Source of the DNA: Aurantiacibacter spongiae
GTDB taxonomy: Bacteria > Pseudomonadota > Alphaproteobacteria > Sphingomonadales > Sphingomonadaceae
Reading direction: 5' to 3'
DNA length: 64,000 nt
NCBI RefSeq assembly: GCF_003815535.1
Contig: NZ_RPFZ01000001.1
Coordinates: 186,001 to 250,000 of the forward strand
A program made the translations under genes and the position numbers. The notes below the pieces were generated by a model. The model made no database searches, was not told the origin of the DNA, and saw nothing but the letters and a program-made list of their open reading frames with translations. Numbering within the stretch: position 1 is the first letter of the stretch; every line of letters starts with the position of its first letter. Shown here in pieces: positions 1 through 8,723 of this stretch.

Positions 1-531
1 CTCGTGTTCGATGTGGGCGACATCACGCCAAGCGCGGTCGCACCGCTCGCTGAAATCCGCGACCTCGCCGTTGCACAATGGCGGCGCGACCGGGGAATGG
101 CCGCGGCGGGAGAGGCCGCTGCCCGCATTCTTCAACGGATGAAGAACGGGCAGACGATGGCGCAAGCCGTCGCGGCGGAAGACGTGCGCATCCCCCCGCC
201 CCAGAACCTTAGCCTCGATCGCGAGCAATTGGCGCAGCAGCAGGTTCTCACGCGCGCCGACATCCTGTTCTTCAACATGGCCGAAGGCAGCGCAAAGCGG
301 GTCAAACTCGACCGGACGCCTGCATGGTTCGTGGTCGAACTGGACGAGATCCGGCCGGGTGAACCCGCCGATCAGCAGCAGCTGGCCGGCTTCGCGCAGC
401 AGCTCTCCGGCGCTGCGGGCAACGAGTATATCCAGCAATTCGTCGCCGCCGCGCGCAACGGTCTCGATGTCGAGACCAACCAGGCCGCCATCGATGCCGT
501 GCGCGCGCAGCTGACCAATCGCGGCCAGTAG
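1..531 (+). CDS. ppiD: PpiD-like periplasmic peptidyl-prolyl isomerase / folding factor, C-terminal part (partial)
   Basis: The frame is open from the first base of the window, so only the last ~176 residues are present. The fragment is a hydrophilic, alanine- and glutamine-rich helical segment with a PAWFVVELDEI-type strand near residue 108 and a Q-rich C-terminus. This matches the C-terminal chaperone half of the SurA/PpiD family in sphingomonads, where ppiD lies directly upstream of trpE. PpiD is membrane-anchored and helps fold secreted proteins in the periplasm. The N-terminal membrane anchor and parvulin domain lie outside the window, so the assignment rests on this tail and on gene order. 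The stop (TAG) is 10 bases before the likely trpE start, and the SD-like bases for trpE overlap this stop. Confidence 0.75.
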   Translation, partial: LVFDVGDITPSAVAPLAEIRDLAVAQWRRDRGMAAAGEAAARILQRMKNGQTMAQAVAAEDVRIPPPQNLSLDREQLAQQQVLTRADILFFNMAEGSAKRVKLDRTPAWFVVELDEIRPGEPADQQQLAGFAQQLSGAAGNEYIQQFVAAARNGLDVETNQAAIDAVRAQLTNRGQ

Positions 532-541
532 GATCGCGGCC

Positions 542-2056
542 CTGCCCGCTTCGCTCTCCAATGCCGAGGCGGCGCGCGACGCGCTCGCTGCAGATCGCAA
601 TGCGCTGGTCTGGCGACAGGTGGTAGCGGATACCGAAACCCCCGTGGGCGCCGGGCTCAAGCTGATCGAGCCCGGACGCGGCGATTTTCTGCTCGAATCG
701 GTGGAAGGGGGCGAGGTACGCGGGCGCTACAGCCTGCTCGGCCTCGATCCCGACCTGATCTTCCGGGGAACCGGAACGCGTGCGGAGATCAATCGCGACT
801 GGCGGCGGGAACGAACGGCCTTTTCGGTATTGCCCGGCGACACCATGGCGCAACTGCGCGAGCTGGTGCGGGCATGCCGGATCGACATCCCGGACGAACT
901 GCCCCCCGCCCTCGCCTGCCTGGTCGGATATTTCGGCTACGAGACCATCGGCCTCGTCGAGAAGCTACCCCGCGCCCCCGAAAGCGACCTGGCCGTGCCC
1001 GACATGCTGTTCGCCCGCCCCGCGCTGGTGCTGGTGTTCGACAACCTGACCGATGCCTTGTGGCTCGTCGCCCCGTTATACACCGATAGCGCGGGCGATC
1101 CGGACGCAGCTGTCGCGGGCGCGGGCGAACGGATCGACGAAGCGCTGCGGACTCTTGGCGGGCGCCTGCCCGAACCCCCGCGTATGTCCGCTCCGCAAGA
1201 TCCCCTGCTCGAACCGGTCATGGACGAAGCGGAATACGAACGCATGGTCCTTGCAGCCAAGGACTACATCGTGGCCGGAGACATCTTCCAGGTCGTGCTG
1301 GCCCAGAGATTTACCTGTCCGTTCCCACTGCCGCCGATGGCACTTTATCGCGCGTTACGAAGGGTAAACCCTTCTCCCTTCCTCTACTTTCTCGATCTGC
1401 CAGGGTTCGCCGTCGTGGGTTCGAGCCCCGAGATTCTCGTGCGCGTGCGCGATGGTGAGGTGACTATCCGCCCCATTGCCGGCACCCGCCCCCGCGGTCG
1501 CAACGATGCCGAAGATCGCCTGAACGAGGCGAACCTTCTGGCTGATCCCAAGGAATGCGCCGAGCATCTGATGCTGCTCGATCTGGGTCGCAACGATGTC
1601 GGACGGATGGCGAAGGCGGATAGCGTCCGCGTGACCGACAGCTTCACGATCGAACGCTACAGCCACGTCATGCACATCGTCAGCAACGTGGTCGGCGAAC
1701 TCGCGCCGGACCGCGACGCCCTCAATGCGTTGTTCGCGGGTTTTCCCGCCGGCACGGTGTCCGGCGCGCCGAAGATCCGCGCCTGCCAGATCATCGCCGA
1801 GCTGGAACCAGAAACGCGCGGTGCTTACGCCGGGGGCGTCGGCTACTTTGCACCCGACGGATCGGTCGACAGCTGCATCGTACTGCGCACCGCGGTGGTG
1901 AAGGACGGCTTGATGCACGTTCAGGCCGGGGCCGGGATCGTCGCCGATTCCGACCCGGCGAGCGAAGCCGCCGAATGCCGACACAAGGCGAGCGCGCTGA
2001 TCGCCGCAGCACGCGAAGCGCTGCGCGTCGCAGGCGAGGCGGGTTTCGGCCAGTGA
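542..2056 (+). CDS. trpE: Anthranilate synthase component I (TrpE), probable CTG start
   Basis: TrpE converts chorismate plus ammonia (from TrpG glutaminase) to anthranilate, the first step of tryptophan synthesis. The family signature is clear: the N-terminal ETPVGAGLKLIEPG and LLESVEGG motifs, then the chorismate-binding domain with AGTRPRGR, LLDLGRNDVGR, GAPKIRA and QAGAGIVADS. The first ATG/GTG/TTG in frame is GTG at 620, but that cuts off coding sequence of the DALAADRNALVWRQ type that TrpE proteins normally carry. The frame is open back to 515 and holds no ATG, GTG or TTG there. A CTG at 542, eight bases after AGTAGGA, is the best start and gives 504 residues. The final TGA overlaps the GTG of the next gene. 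The start is inferred; the function is near certain. Confidence 0.9.
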   Translation: MPASLSNAEAARDALAADRNALVWRQVVADTETPVGAGLKLIEPGRGDFLLESVEGGEVRGRYSLLGLDPDLIFRGTGTRAEINRDWRRERTAFSVLPGDTMAQLRELVRACRIDIPDELPPALACLVGYFGYETIGLVEKLPRAPESDLAVPDMLFARPALVLVFDNLTDALWLVAPLYTDSAGDPDAAVAGAGERIDEALRTLGGRLPEPPRMSAPQDPLLEPVMDEAEYERMVLAAKDYIVAGDIFQVVLAQRFTCPFPLPPMALYRALRRVNPSPFLYFLDLPGFAVVGSSPEILVRVRDGEVTIRPIAGTRPRGRNDAEDRLNEANLLADPKECAEHLMLLDLGRNDVGRMAKADSVRVTDSFTIERYSHVMHIVSNVVGELAPDRDALNALFAGFPAGTVSGAPKIRACQIIAELEPETRGAYAGGVGYFAPDGSVDSCIVLRTAVVKDGLMHVQAGAGIVADSDPASEAAECRHKASALIAAAREALRVAGEAGFGQ

Positions 2057-2829
2057 GGTGGGTGCCCCTTATCCTCGCGGTTTTTCTGCTCGCCGCATGC
2101 GAAGCGCGCTTCGAAAGGCAGGATGCGGAAGTCGCCGCTGTTTCGATCTGCCAACCCCTCATGTTCGAGGATACGCCCTTCACGCACTGCATCGCCGAAC
2201 CGGGGAAGCAGACGGTCCGCACCGCACTCTCTCGGCCCGGCGGCCCGCCGTATCGATCGTTGCGCAAGCTTTCACGCGCGATGGGACCGGAAACGAAGGT
2301 GGCGATGGCAATGAACGCCGGCATGTACGATGAGGACGGTCAGCCCATTGGCTACTACGTCGAGAATGGCGAGCGCCTGCACCCGCTCAACCAGGCAGAC
2401 GGGCCGGGAAATTTTCATCTCTTGCCCAACGGGATCTTCTTCGGTCGCACCGCCGGGCCTTGGCGGGTATACTCCACGCGGCGGTTCGCCGCGGAAGTCG
2501 ATAAGCGCCCCGATTTTGCCACGCAGTCTGGCCCCATGCTGGTAATCGACGGAGAACTGCATCCCGCCTTCGATCCCGACGGCGAGAGTCGCAAGATCAG
2601 GAACGCTGTCGGCGTCGATGCCGGCGGACGAGCCCACTTCCTGCTTAGCGAGGCACCGGTCAGCTTCGGCAAGATGGCGCGTCTTTATCGCGACGTGCTG
2701 CGTGTGGACAACGCGCTGTTCCTCGACGGGAGCGTGTCGCAGATGTGGGATCCGGCAAAAGGACGAATGGATTCCGGTCCACAGATCGGACCGATGCTGG
2801 TTGTGACGAACAGGAAGGACGCCCGATGA
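2053..2829 (+). CDS. Phosphodiester glycosidase (NAGPA-domain) family lipoprotein
   Basis: I start this gene at GTG 2053, which overlaps the trpE stop (GTGA) and gives a 258-residue protein beginning with a short hydrophobic signal and an LLAAC lipobox (Cys16). It is therefore predicted to be a lipid-anchored, exported protein. The body carries the hallmarks of the phosphodiester glycosidase domain (PF09992): AMNAGMYDEDGQPIG near residue 90, NGIFFG, FATQSGPMLVIDG, IRNAVGVDA and ALFLDGSVSQMW. The eukaryotic relative uncovers mannose-6-phosphate; the bacterial substrate is unknown. It overlaps pip at its 3' end (ATGA), so it sits translationally coupled between trpE and pip, with no obvious tie to tryptophan synthesis. 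Confidence 0.8.
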   Translation: MRWVPLILAVFLLAACEARFERQDAEVAAVSICQPLMFEDTPFTHCIAEPGKQTVRTALSRPGGPPYRSLRKLSRAMGPETKVAMAMNAGMYDEDGQPIGYYVENGERLHPLNQADGPGNFHLLPNGIFFGRTAGPWRVYSTRRFAAEVDKRPDFATQSGPMLVIDGELHPAFDPDGESRKIRNAVGVDAGGRAHFLLSEAPVSFGKMARLYRDVLRVDNALFLDGSVSQMWDPAKGRMDSGPQIGPMLVVTNRKDAR

Positions 2830-3785
2830 CAGACTATCGCGATCTTTATCCGGAAATCGAACCGTTCGAGACCGGGATGCTCGATGTGGGCGATGGTCAT
2901 TCGCTCTACTGGGAGCGAGTCGGGACGAGGGGCGGAAAACCGGCGGTATTCCTTCATGGCGGCCCGGGTGGCGGAATTTCCCCCACGCACCGCCGGCAAT
3001 GGAACCCCGACGCATACGACGTACTGCTGTTCGACCAGCGCGGGTGCGGCAAATCCACGCCGTTCGCCGAACTCCGCGCCAACGACACCTGGACGATCGT
3101 CGCCGACATGGAGCGGTTGCGCACGATGATGGGTGTCGAGAAATGGCAGGTCCTGGGTGGCAGCTGGGGCGTGACCCTGGCCCTCGCCTATGCAGAGCAA
3201 CATCCCGAACGTGTCAGCGAACTCGTGCTGCGCGGCGTATTCCTCGCACGGCAGAAGGAGAAGGACTGGCTGTATCGGTATGGTGCCAGCGAAATCATGG
3301 CGGAAGCCTGGGAGGATTTCCTCTCGATCATTCCCGAGGCGGAACGCGAAGATATCGTTTCCGCCTATCATCGCCGCCTGACCGGCGAAGACGAAGACGC
3401 CAAGCTCGAAGCCGCGCGCGCCTGGTCCATATGGGAGGGCAATGTCGCCACTCTTCTGCCGAACGAGGCGCTACTCGGTGATTTCGCCGACGCCGCCAAG
3501 GCCGTGCCGATGGCGCGGATAGCGGCGCAGTTCTTCCTCGACGACTTCTATCTGGAGGACGGCCAGCTCCTCAACAACGCGGGCCGGTTGCGCGGCATCC
3601 CCGGCATAATCGTACAGGGACGTCACGACATCTGCACACCGCCCACTTCGGCATACGAGCTATCGAAGGTCTGGCCGGAGGGCGAATTGTGGATCGTGCC
3701 CGATGCAGGGCATAGCGGGTTCGAAGCCGGCATCATCGATGGCCACGTTCGCGCCACGGACAAGTTCGCGGACACGACCCGATAA
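2826..3785 (+). CDS. pip: Proline iminopeptidase (alpha/beta hydrolase, family S33)
   Basis: This 319-residue enzyme should remove N-terminal proline from peptides in the cytoplasm. It has the S33 oxyanion motif HGGPGGG at residues 44-50, DQRGCGKS at 70-77, and the nucleophile elbow GGSWG with Ser113. The acid residue lies in GRHDICTP and the His in DAGHSG near the C-terminus. The ATG overlaps the stop of the preceding lipoprotein gene by four bases, implying translational coupling. No signal peptide is seen. After its stop comes a 169-base gap before trpG. Confidence 0.93.
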   Translation: MTDYRDLYPEIEPFETGMLDVGDGHSLYWERVGTRGGKPAVFLHGGPGGGISPTHRRQWNPDAYDVLLFDQRGCGKSTPFAELRANDTWTIVADMERLRTMMGVEKWQVLGGSWGVTLALAYAEQHPERVSELVLRGVFLARQKEKDWLYRYGASEIMAEAWEDFLSIIPEAEREDIVSAYHRRLTGEDEDAKLEAARAWSIWEGNVATLLPNEALLGDFADAAKAVPMARIAAQFFLDDFYLEDGQLLNNAGRLRGIPGIIVQGRHDICTPPTSAYELSKVWPEGELWIVPDAGHSGFEAGIIDGHVRATDKFADTTR

Positions 3786-3867
3786 CCCCGAACGGCCGGG
3801 CCATTAACCCGGTCAAGGCGGCTTTGGTCACACGGCATGTGAAGCGAGAAAACCGGCGCCCTTTACA

Positions 3868-3891
3868 ATGGAGCCGCATGTCGGGCTCCAT
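3868..3891 (+). promoter_or_regulatory. Inverted repeat in the trpG leader region
   Basis: ATGGAGCC and GGCTCCAT form a perfect 8-bp inverted repeat around an 8-base loop, in the 169-base gap between pip and trpG. No T-run follows, so it is not a standard intrinsic terminator. It lies 63 bases before the trpG ATG and could be an operator, a leader hairpin or a factor-dependent stop site. I see no Trp-codon leader peptide here. Confidence 0.35.
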
Positions 3892-3954
3892 GTGCGGCGC
3901 ACGCACGGGGATTGCGCTTGGCTAACCATCCGCAACATCATAGATGGCCGGGCC

Positions 3955-4578
3955 ATGAGCGGCAGCGGCACGATCCTCGTCATCGACAATTATGACAGCT
4001 TCACCTTCAACCTTGTCCACTACCTGATGGAACTGGGTGTCGGCGTCGAGGTGGCGCGCAACGATGCCATTACGCCTGGCGAAGCGCTGGAGACGGGTGC
4101 TGCGGGTATCCTGATCTCGCCCGGTCCGTGTACGCCGGACGAGGCGGGCATCAGTCTCGACCTCGTCGCCGCCTGCGCCCGGTCACGCCGCCCGCTGCTC
4201 GGCGTATGCCTGGGGCATCAAGCTATCGGCCAGTACTTTGGCGGCCGCGTGGTGCGCGGCGGGCTGATGCACGGCAAGACGAGCGCGGTGGAGCATGACG
4301 GCACGGGCGTGTTCGCCGACCTGCCCTCTCCCTTCATGGCCACGCGCTATCACTCGCTGGTGGTGGAAGATGTGCCGGAATGCCTTCTCGTCAATGCGAG
4401 GAGCGAGACACCGGGGCTCGATGGTACGAGCGTCATGGGTTTCCGCCACGTCGATCTGCCCATTCACGGAGTGCAGTTCCACCCGGAAAGCATCGCGACG
4501 CAGCACGGCCACGCTTTGCTCGGCAATTTTGCGCGCGTCTGCGGACTTGCCGTCCATACGCCGGAGAAAGCAGCGTGA
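3955..4578 (+). CDS. trpG: Anthranilate synthase component II, glutamine amidotransferase (TrpG)
   Basis: TrpG (207 residues) is the class I glutamine amidotransferase that supplies ammonia to TrpE. The catalytic triad is visible: Cys85 in [12 protein letters not shown], and His176 and Glu178 in GVQFHPESI. The N-terminus [15 protein letters not shown] is classical for TrpG/PabA. The frame extends 87 bases upstream, but the ATG at 3955 gives the normal family N-terminus. The stop TGA overlaps the GTG start of trpD, so trpG, trpD and trpC form one unit. trpG is separated from trpE by two unrelated genes. A PabA role in folate synthesis as well cannot be excluded. Confidence 0.95.
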   Translation: MSGSGTILVIDNYDSFTFNLVHYLMELGVGVEVARNDAITPGEALETGAAGILISPGPCTPDEAGISLDLVAACARSRRPLLGVCLGHQAIGQYFGGRVVRGGLMHGKTSAVEHDGTGVFADLPSPFMATRYHSLVVEDVPECLLVNARSETPGLDGTSVMGFRHVDLPIHGVQFHPESIATQHGHALLGNFARVCGLAVHTPEKAA

Positions 4579-5567
4579 CCGACCTGCCGGGAGTAGAGGA
4601 TGCCTTTACCGAAACCGAGGCTCATCGTGTGTTTGGTGCCATCCTCGATGGCGAACCATCGGAAACCGAGATTGCCCGCTTCCTTTCGGACCTTTCGGAT
4701 CGGGGAGAGCGGGCGGAGGAGATCGCCGGTGCCGCCCGCGCCCTGCGCGAACGGCTGATCCCCATCGACGCCCCCGACACTGCGATCGACGTCTGCGGAA
4801 CGGGGGGAGACGGACACCATACGCTGAACGTTTCCACCGCCGTCAGCCTGGTCGTCGCCGCCTGCGGCGTGCCGGTGGCCAAGCATGGCAATCGCGCGGC
4901 GTCGTCCAAGGCCGGCGCGGCGGACACGCTCGAGGTTCTGGGCCTCGACATGGACGCCGCGGGTCGCACGGCGGAACGGACGCTGGCCGAGATCGGCATC
5001 TGCTTCCTGTTCGCCAGGAACCATCATCCGGCGATGGCGCGCATCCAGCCAATCCGGCAGAAGCTGGGCAAGCGAACGATCTTCAATCTCATGGGTCCGC
5101 TCTCCAATCCGGCCCGCGTACGGCGTCAGCTGATCGGAATAGCCCGGCCCGCCTACGTGCCGATTTACGCCAATGCGCTGGCGCGGCTGGGAACGGAGCG
5201 GACCTTCATCGTCTCGGGCGACGAAGGGCTGGACGAACTCAGTCTTGACGAAGGCAACGAGCTGGCTGAAGTGCGGGGAACGCAGGTGCGCATGCAGCGT
5301 GTGAGCGCGGAACAGGCCGGCCTTCCCCACCGGCCGGTCAGCGCGATCCGGGGCGGTGAGGCGGCGGACAATGCCGATGCGTTGAGACGGCTTTTGCTGG
5401 GGGACACGGGCGCCTACCGCGATGCCGTCCTCTTCAATGCAGCCGGGGCATTGCTGGTCGCCGGAGCAGTGGAAAGCTGGGAAGCGGGTGTGGAGGAAGC
5501 GGGCGAAGCGCTCGACAAGGGCCTGGCCAAGGCTCTGCTCGACTGCTGGATCGCGTCATGTTCGTGA
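4575..5567 (+). CDS. trpD: Anthranilate phosphoribosyltransferase (TrpD)
   Basis: TrpD transfers phosphoribose from PRPP to anthranilate. The 330-residue protein shows the PRPP/diphosphate loop [16 protein letters not shown] at about residues 73-88, [12 protein letters not shown] at 103-114 and [11 protein letters not shown]. The GTG start overlaps the trpG stop (GTGA) and gives the expected length. A much longer upstream extension in this frame is antisense-like noise through trpG. It is followed after 25 bases by trpC. Confidence 0.96.
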   Translation: MTDLPGVEDAFTETEAHRVFGAILDGEPSETEIARFLSDLSDRGERAEEIAGAARALRERLIPIDAPDTAIDVCGTGGDGHHTLNVSTAVSLVVAACGVPVAKHGNRAASSKAGAADTLEVLGLDMDAAGRTAERTLAEIGICFLFARNHHPAMARIQPIRQKLGKRTIFNLMGPLSNPARVRRQLIGIARPAYVPIYANALARLGTERTFIVSGDEGLDELSLDEGNELAEVRGTQVRMQRVSAEQAGLPHRPVSAIRGGEAADNADALRRLLLGDTGAYRDAVLFNAAGALLVAGAVESWEAGVEEAGEALDKGLAKALLDCWIASCS

Positions 5568-5592
5568 CCTTTCAATCTTGCAAGGGATGGGC

Positions 5593-6381
5593 GTGAACAA
5601 GCTTCAGGAAATCTGCGCTACCAAGCGCGCCGAGGTCGCTGCCCGCCGCGCTGTCACGACGGTGTCCGACCTCGACCGTATGGCCGCCGACGTCGCGGTG
5701 CCCAGGGGGTTCCGCCGAGCGCTGGAAGACAAGGCGCGAGAGGGCTTCGCCCTGATCGCCGAGATAAAGAAGGCAAGTCCGTCAAAGGGGCTGATCCGCG
5801 CCGATTTTCGCCCCCATCAACACGCGATGGACTATGCCTCGGGCGGCGCTGCCTGCCTGTCGGTCCTGACCGACGCTCCCTTCTTCCAGGGTCATGAACA
5901 ATATCTGATGGATGCCCGGGCGAGCTGCGCGCTACCCGTCCTGCGCAAGGACTTCATGGTCGATCCCTGGCAGGTCGCGGAATCCCGGGCGATCGGCGCC
6001 GACGCGATTCTGGTTATCGTCGCCGCGCTGGAAAACGCGCAGATGCGAGAGATCGAGGCCGCGGCGGTCGAGCGGGGGATGGACGTTCTGGTCGAAGTTC
6101 ATGACGAGGCGGAACTCGAACGTGCGGTGACCAATCTCGCAACCACCCTCGTCGGGATCAACAACCGCGATCTGCGCTCCTTCAGGACCGATCTGGCAAC
6201 GACCGAACGCCTGGCCCCGCGGGTTCCCGACGGTGCGCTGCTGGTAGGTGAGAGCGGCATCTCGACCTGTGCGGATTGCAAGCGCCTTGCCGAAGTCGGG
6301 GTGAGGTGTTTCCTCGTCGGCGAAAGCCTGATGCGCCAGGACGACATCGAGAAGGCGACGCGCGAGCTGCTCGGCGTCTGA
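5593..6381 (+). CDS. trpC: Indole-3-glycerol-phosphate synthase (TrpC)
   Basis: TrpC closes the indole ring of CdRP in the fourth step of tryptophan synthesis. It is a 262-residue beta/alpha barrel with [12 protein letters not shown] (substrate-binding Lys), [32 protein letters not shown] and LVGESGI. I chose GTG 5593 (protein start [12 protein letters not shown]) over the ATG six bases upstream: AAGGG at 5582-5586 sits six bases from the GTG but directly against the ATG, and family members begin at this point. A hairpin right after the stop probably ends the trpGDC unit. Confidence 0.95.
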   Translation: MNKLQEICATKRAEVAARRAVTTVSDLDRMAADVAVPRGFRRALEDKAREGFALIAEIKKASPSKGLIRADFRPHQHAMDYASGGAACLSVLTDAPFFQGHEQYLMDARASCALPVLRKDFMVDPWQVAESRAIGADAILVIVAALENAQMREIEAAAVERGMDVLVEVHDEAELERAVTNLATTLVGINNRDLRSFRTDLATTERLAPRVPDGALLVGESGISTCADCKRLAEVGVRCFLVGESLMRQDDIEKATRELLGV

Positions 6382-6412
6382 CCGGCGGGATATATTCGCC
6401 GGTCGTGCGTTT
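6381..6412 (+). terminator. Putative terminator after trpC
   Basis: ACCGGCG and CGCCGGT (6381-6387 and 6397-6403) form a perfect 7-bp stem around an AT-rich 9-base loop, starting at the last base of the trpC stop. It is followed by a modest T-rich stretch (GTTTCTTCC). The stem is strong but the T tract imperfect. Confidence 0.5.
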
Positions 6413-6457
6413 CTTCCTCGACGCCCTCTTCCTCGGGCACCTTCAGAAAGGATGAAC

Positions 6458-6838
6458 ATGAGCATTTTCGGCAAGATCAAGGACGCAATCTTCGGCCAGA
6501 AGGCCAGCGCGCAGGAAGCCGCACCCGCGCCCCGCTCCGCCCCGCGCGAGAGCACTCCCTTCAATCGCCCCGCCCCGACGGCGATGGACGAAGTCGATGT
6601 CGAACAACGGCTCGATGCGATGGAGGGTGCGGACAAGCTGAACTGGCGCACGTCCATCGTCGATCTGATGAAGCTGGTCGATCTCGATCCCAGTTTCGAC
6701 AATCGCAAGGAACTTGCGCACGAGATGGGCGACGCCGACTATTCGGGCAAGGCGGAAGAGAACATCTGGCTGCACGGCAAGGTCATGGACAAGCTCGCCG
6801 AGAATGGCGGCCGGGTGCCAAGCTCTCTGCGGAGCTGA
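6458..6838 (+). CDS. DUF3597 domain protein
   Basis: This is a 126-residue soluble protein with an N-terminal IFGKIKDAIFG helix, a Pro/Ala-rich linker to about residue 45, and a C-terminal helical domain with DEVDVEQRLDAMEG, KLNWRTSIVDLMKLVDLD and ENIWLHGKVMDKLAENGG. The pattern matches family DUF3597, whose function is unknown. Two ATGs lie close together; the second (6458) is about seven bases from AGAAAGG, while the first is only one base from it, so I use the second. It stands alone between the trpC terminator and the moa genes. Confidence 0.85.
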   Translation: MSIFGKIKDAIFGQKASAQEAAPAPRSAPRESTPFNRPAPTAMDEVDVEQRLDAMEGADKLNWRTSIVDLMKLVDLDPSFDNRKELAHEMGDADYSGKAEENIWLHGKVMDKLAENGGRVPSSLRS

Positions 6839-6880
6839 AACGCTTGGCAAGCGGGTCGGGGCGCGGCTAGGCACAGGACC

Positions 6881-7048
6881 ATGCACGTGACGCCCGATCC
6901 GTTAAAACCGGCAGCGCCGGAAATCAATGTCGGGGCTCTCCGCACTTCCGATATTCGCCCTGGCACGGTCGTAAGGGCACAGACCATCGAACTGGCGCGC
7001 GGGCCGGCCTGCAAGCTGGCGGCCGATTATTCCGAGACGCGGACTTGA
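6881..7048 (+). pseudogene. Truncated CsaA-like tRNA-binding protein (probable remnant)
   Basis: A 55-codon frame ends in TGA exactly at the moaC start. Residues 21-52 ([30 protein letters not shown]) line up by eye with the first third of CsaA/YgjH-type tRNA-binding proteins, whose pattern is DIRxGTIVxAxxFPEARxPAxKLxxDFG. Those proteins are about 110 residues; here the sequence stops after the matching D-Y/F-x motif and runs straight into moaC. The OB-fold strands and the SSAQIT and NFPPRQI motifs are missing. A GTG at 6887 is better spaced from AGGA (6875-6878) than the ATG at 6881. I infer a csaA gene truncated by deletion; a retained short peptide coupled to moaC is the alternative. Confidence 0.55.
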
Positions 7049-7512
7049 ACGACCTTACTCACCTCGACGATACCGGAGCGGCGCGCATGGTCGATGTCGG
7101 CGAGAAGCCGGAAAGCGCGAGAAGCGCGGTCGCCAGCGGGCGGATCCTCATGGCCCCCGCGACGCTGGACGCCATACGCGATGGGAGTGGACCCAAGGGC
7201 GACGTCCTCGCGACGGCGCGGATCGCCGGGATCATGGCGGCAAAGCGAACGGGCGAGCTGATCCCCCTGTGCCATCCGCTCGCGCTCGAAAGCGTAGGCG
7301 TCGATTTCGAATTCCGGACCGACGGGCTGGACGTGACGGCGCGAGCCGCGCTGACGGGAAAAACCGGGGTGGAGATGGAAGCGCTCACCGCCGCGACCGT
7401 CGCGCTTCTGACAATCTACGACATGGCCAAGGCTCTCGAAAAGGGCATGCTCATCGAACATGTGCGCCTGGTCGAGAAGACAGGCGGCAGGAGCGGGGAC
7501 TGGCACGCATGA
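7045..7512 (+). CDS. moaC: Cyclic pyranopterin monophosphate synthase (MoaC)
   Basis: MoaC makes cyclic pyranopterin monophosphate in molybdenum cofactor synthesis. The 155-residue protein has the family start [17 protein letters not shown], the [13 protein letters not shown] motif at about 72-84, [13 protein letters not shown] and a C-terminal [12 protein letters not shown]. The start codon is TTG, overlapping the TGA of the upstream csaA-like remnant. No in-frame ATG gives a better N-terminus. The stop overlaps the moeA ATG (ATGA). Confidence 0.95.
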   Translation: MNDLTHLDDTGAARMVDVGEKPESARSAVASGRILMAPATLDAIRDGSGPKGDVLATARIAGIMAAKRTGELIPLCHPLALESVGVDFEFRTDGLDVTARAALTGKTGVEMEALTAATVALLTIYDMAKALEKGMLIEHVRLVEKTGGRSGDWHA

Positions 7513-8723
7513 GCGCGGAGCGTGCCCCGCCCGTGCCCTTCGATGTCGCGCAGGATCGCCTGATGGCGCTCTGCCGACCGCTGGGCACCGAACTGATCCC
7601 TTCGCGCGAATGCCTTGGCCGCTACACCCGTGCTGGCCTGGCGGCCGAGCGCGACCAGCCCGCCCTCGACCTTTCGGCGATGGACGGTTACGCGCTGTGC
7701 GGAGAGGGTATGGAAACGTGGCGGATCGTCGGAGAAAGCGCCGCCGGTCGACCCTATCCCGAAGAGCTGTTGCAAGGTGAGGCGGTTCGCATCAGCACGG
7801 GCGCACCGATGCCGCGCGGCGGGGAGCGAATTGTCCTGAAAGAGGACGCGATCGTCGAGGGCAACCGTCTCGTGACAGCTCCGGGCAGTGAGGCGAGCGC
7901 GCGTCATATCCGCCGGCGCGGCCTCGATTTTCACGCCGGGGACATTGTTCTCGGGAAGGGTGTGCGCATCGGCCCTGCGCAACTTGCGCTCGTGATTTCA
8001 GCCGGCTTCGGGTCGGGCAGGCTGACGGTCGGGCGCTTGCCGGGCGTGGCGGTGATCGACAGCGGCAACGAGCTGTCCGACGATCCGATCACCATGACGC
8101 CGAGCCAGATACCGGCAAGCAATGGCGTGATGCTGGCAGCGATGGCGGCGCCCTTCGCCGCCTCGGTGAAACGGATCGGACCGGTGGCCGACACGATGGA
8201 AGCGCTGGCGGACGCGCTCGATCAGGCGGGAGACGCGGACGTCGTCGTGACGAGCGGCGGAGCATCCATTGGCGATCATGATCTCGTGCGACCTTCGCTC
8301 GACGCCTGGGGCGCCCGCCTGGACTTCTGGCGCATCGCCATGAAACCGGGCAAACCCCTCCTTGTCGCACGGCGGGGCAACCAGCTCGTGCTGGGACTTC
8401 CCGGCAATCCCGTCTCAAGTTTCGTAACCGCGTGGATGTTCCTGCTACCCGTGCTCCGCCGTCTGGCCGGCGCTGCAGCGCCGCTTCCCGAGATGTTCGA
8501 TCTTCCACTGGCCGAAGATATGCCGGCTGCGGAGACAAGGACCGAATTCGTCCGCGGCTCGCTGACCCGGACAGGCGTCGCCCCACTCGGTCAACAGGAC
8601 AGCAGCGCCCTGGGCGCCCTGGCCCGCGCCGATGTGCTGATCCGCCGCGACGCGAACGCCCCCGAGGCCCGCGCGGGAGAGATGGTCGGAACTTATTGGC
8701 TCCAAACTGGCGGAATTGCTTGA
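7509..8723 (+). CDS. moeA: Molybdopterin molybdenumtransferase (MoeA)
   Basis: MoeA inserts molybdate into adenylylated molybdopterin. The 404-residue protein carries [10 protein letters not shown] (residues ~57-66), [29 protein letters not shown] and LPGNPVSSF, covering the MoeA N-terminal, molybdopterin-binding and C-terminal domains. The ATG overlaps the moaC stop by four bases, making a moaC-moeA pair. The long in-frame extension upstream runs through moaC and is not used. Confidence 0.95.
   Translation: MSAERAPPVPFDVAQDRLMALCRPLGTELIPSRECLGRYTRAGLAAERDQPALDLSAMDGYALCGEGMETWRIVGESAAGRPYPEELLQGEAVRISTGAPMPRGGERIVLKEDAIVEGNRLVTAPGSEASARHIRRRGLDFHAGDIVLGKGVRIGPAQLALVISAGFGSGRLTVGRLPGVAVIDSGNELSDDPITMTPSQIPASNGVMLAAMAAPFAASVKRIGPVADTMEALADALDQAGDADVVVTSGGASIGDHDLVRPSLDAWGARLDFWRIAMKPGKPLLVARRGNQLVLGLPGNPVSSFVTAWMFLLPVLRRLAGAAAPLPEMFDLPLAEDMPAAETRTEFVRGSLTRTGVAPLGQQDSSALGALARADVLIRRDANAPEARAGEMVGTYWLQTGGIA

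Noticed and set aside
3828-3842. TCACA-N5-TGTGA considered as a CRP/FNR site
   Set aside because: The arms are in the reverse orientation and spacing compared with TGTGA-N6-TCACA, so it is kept only as an unnamed repeat.
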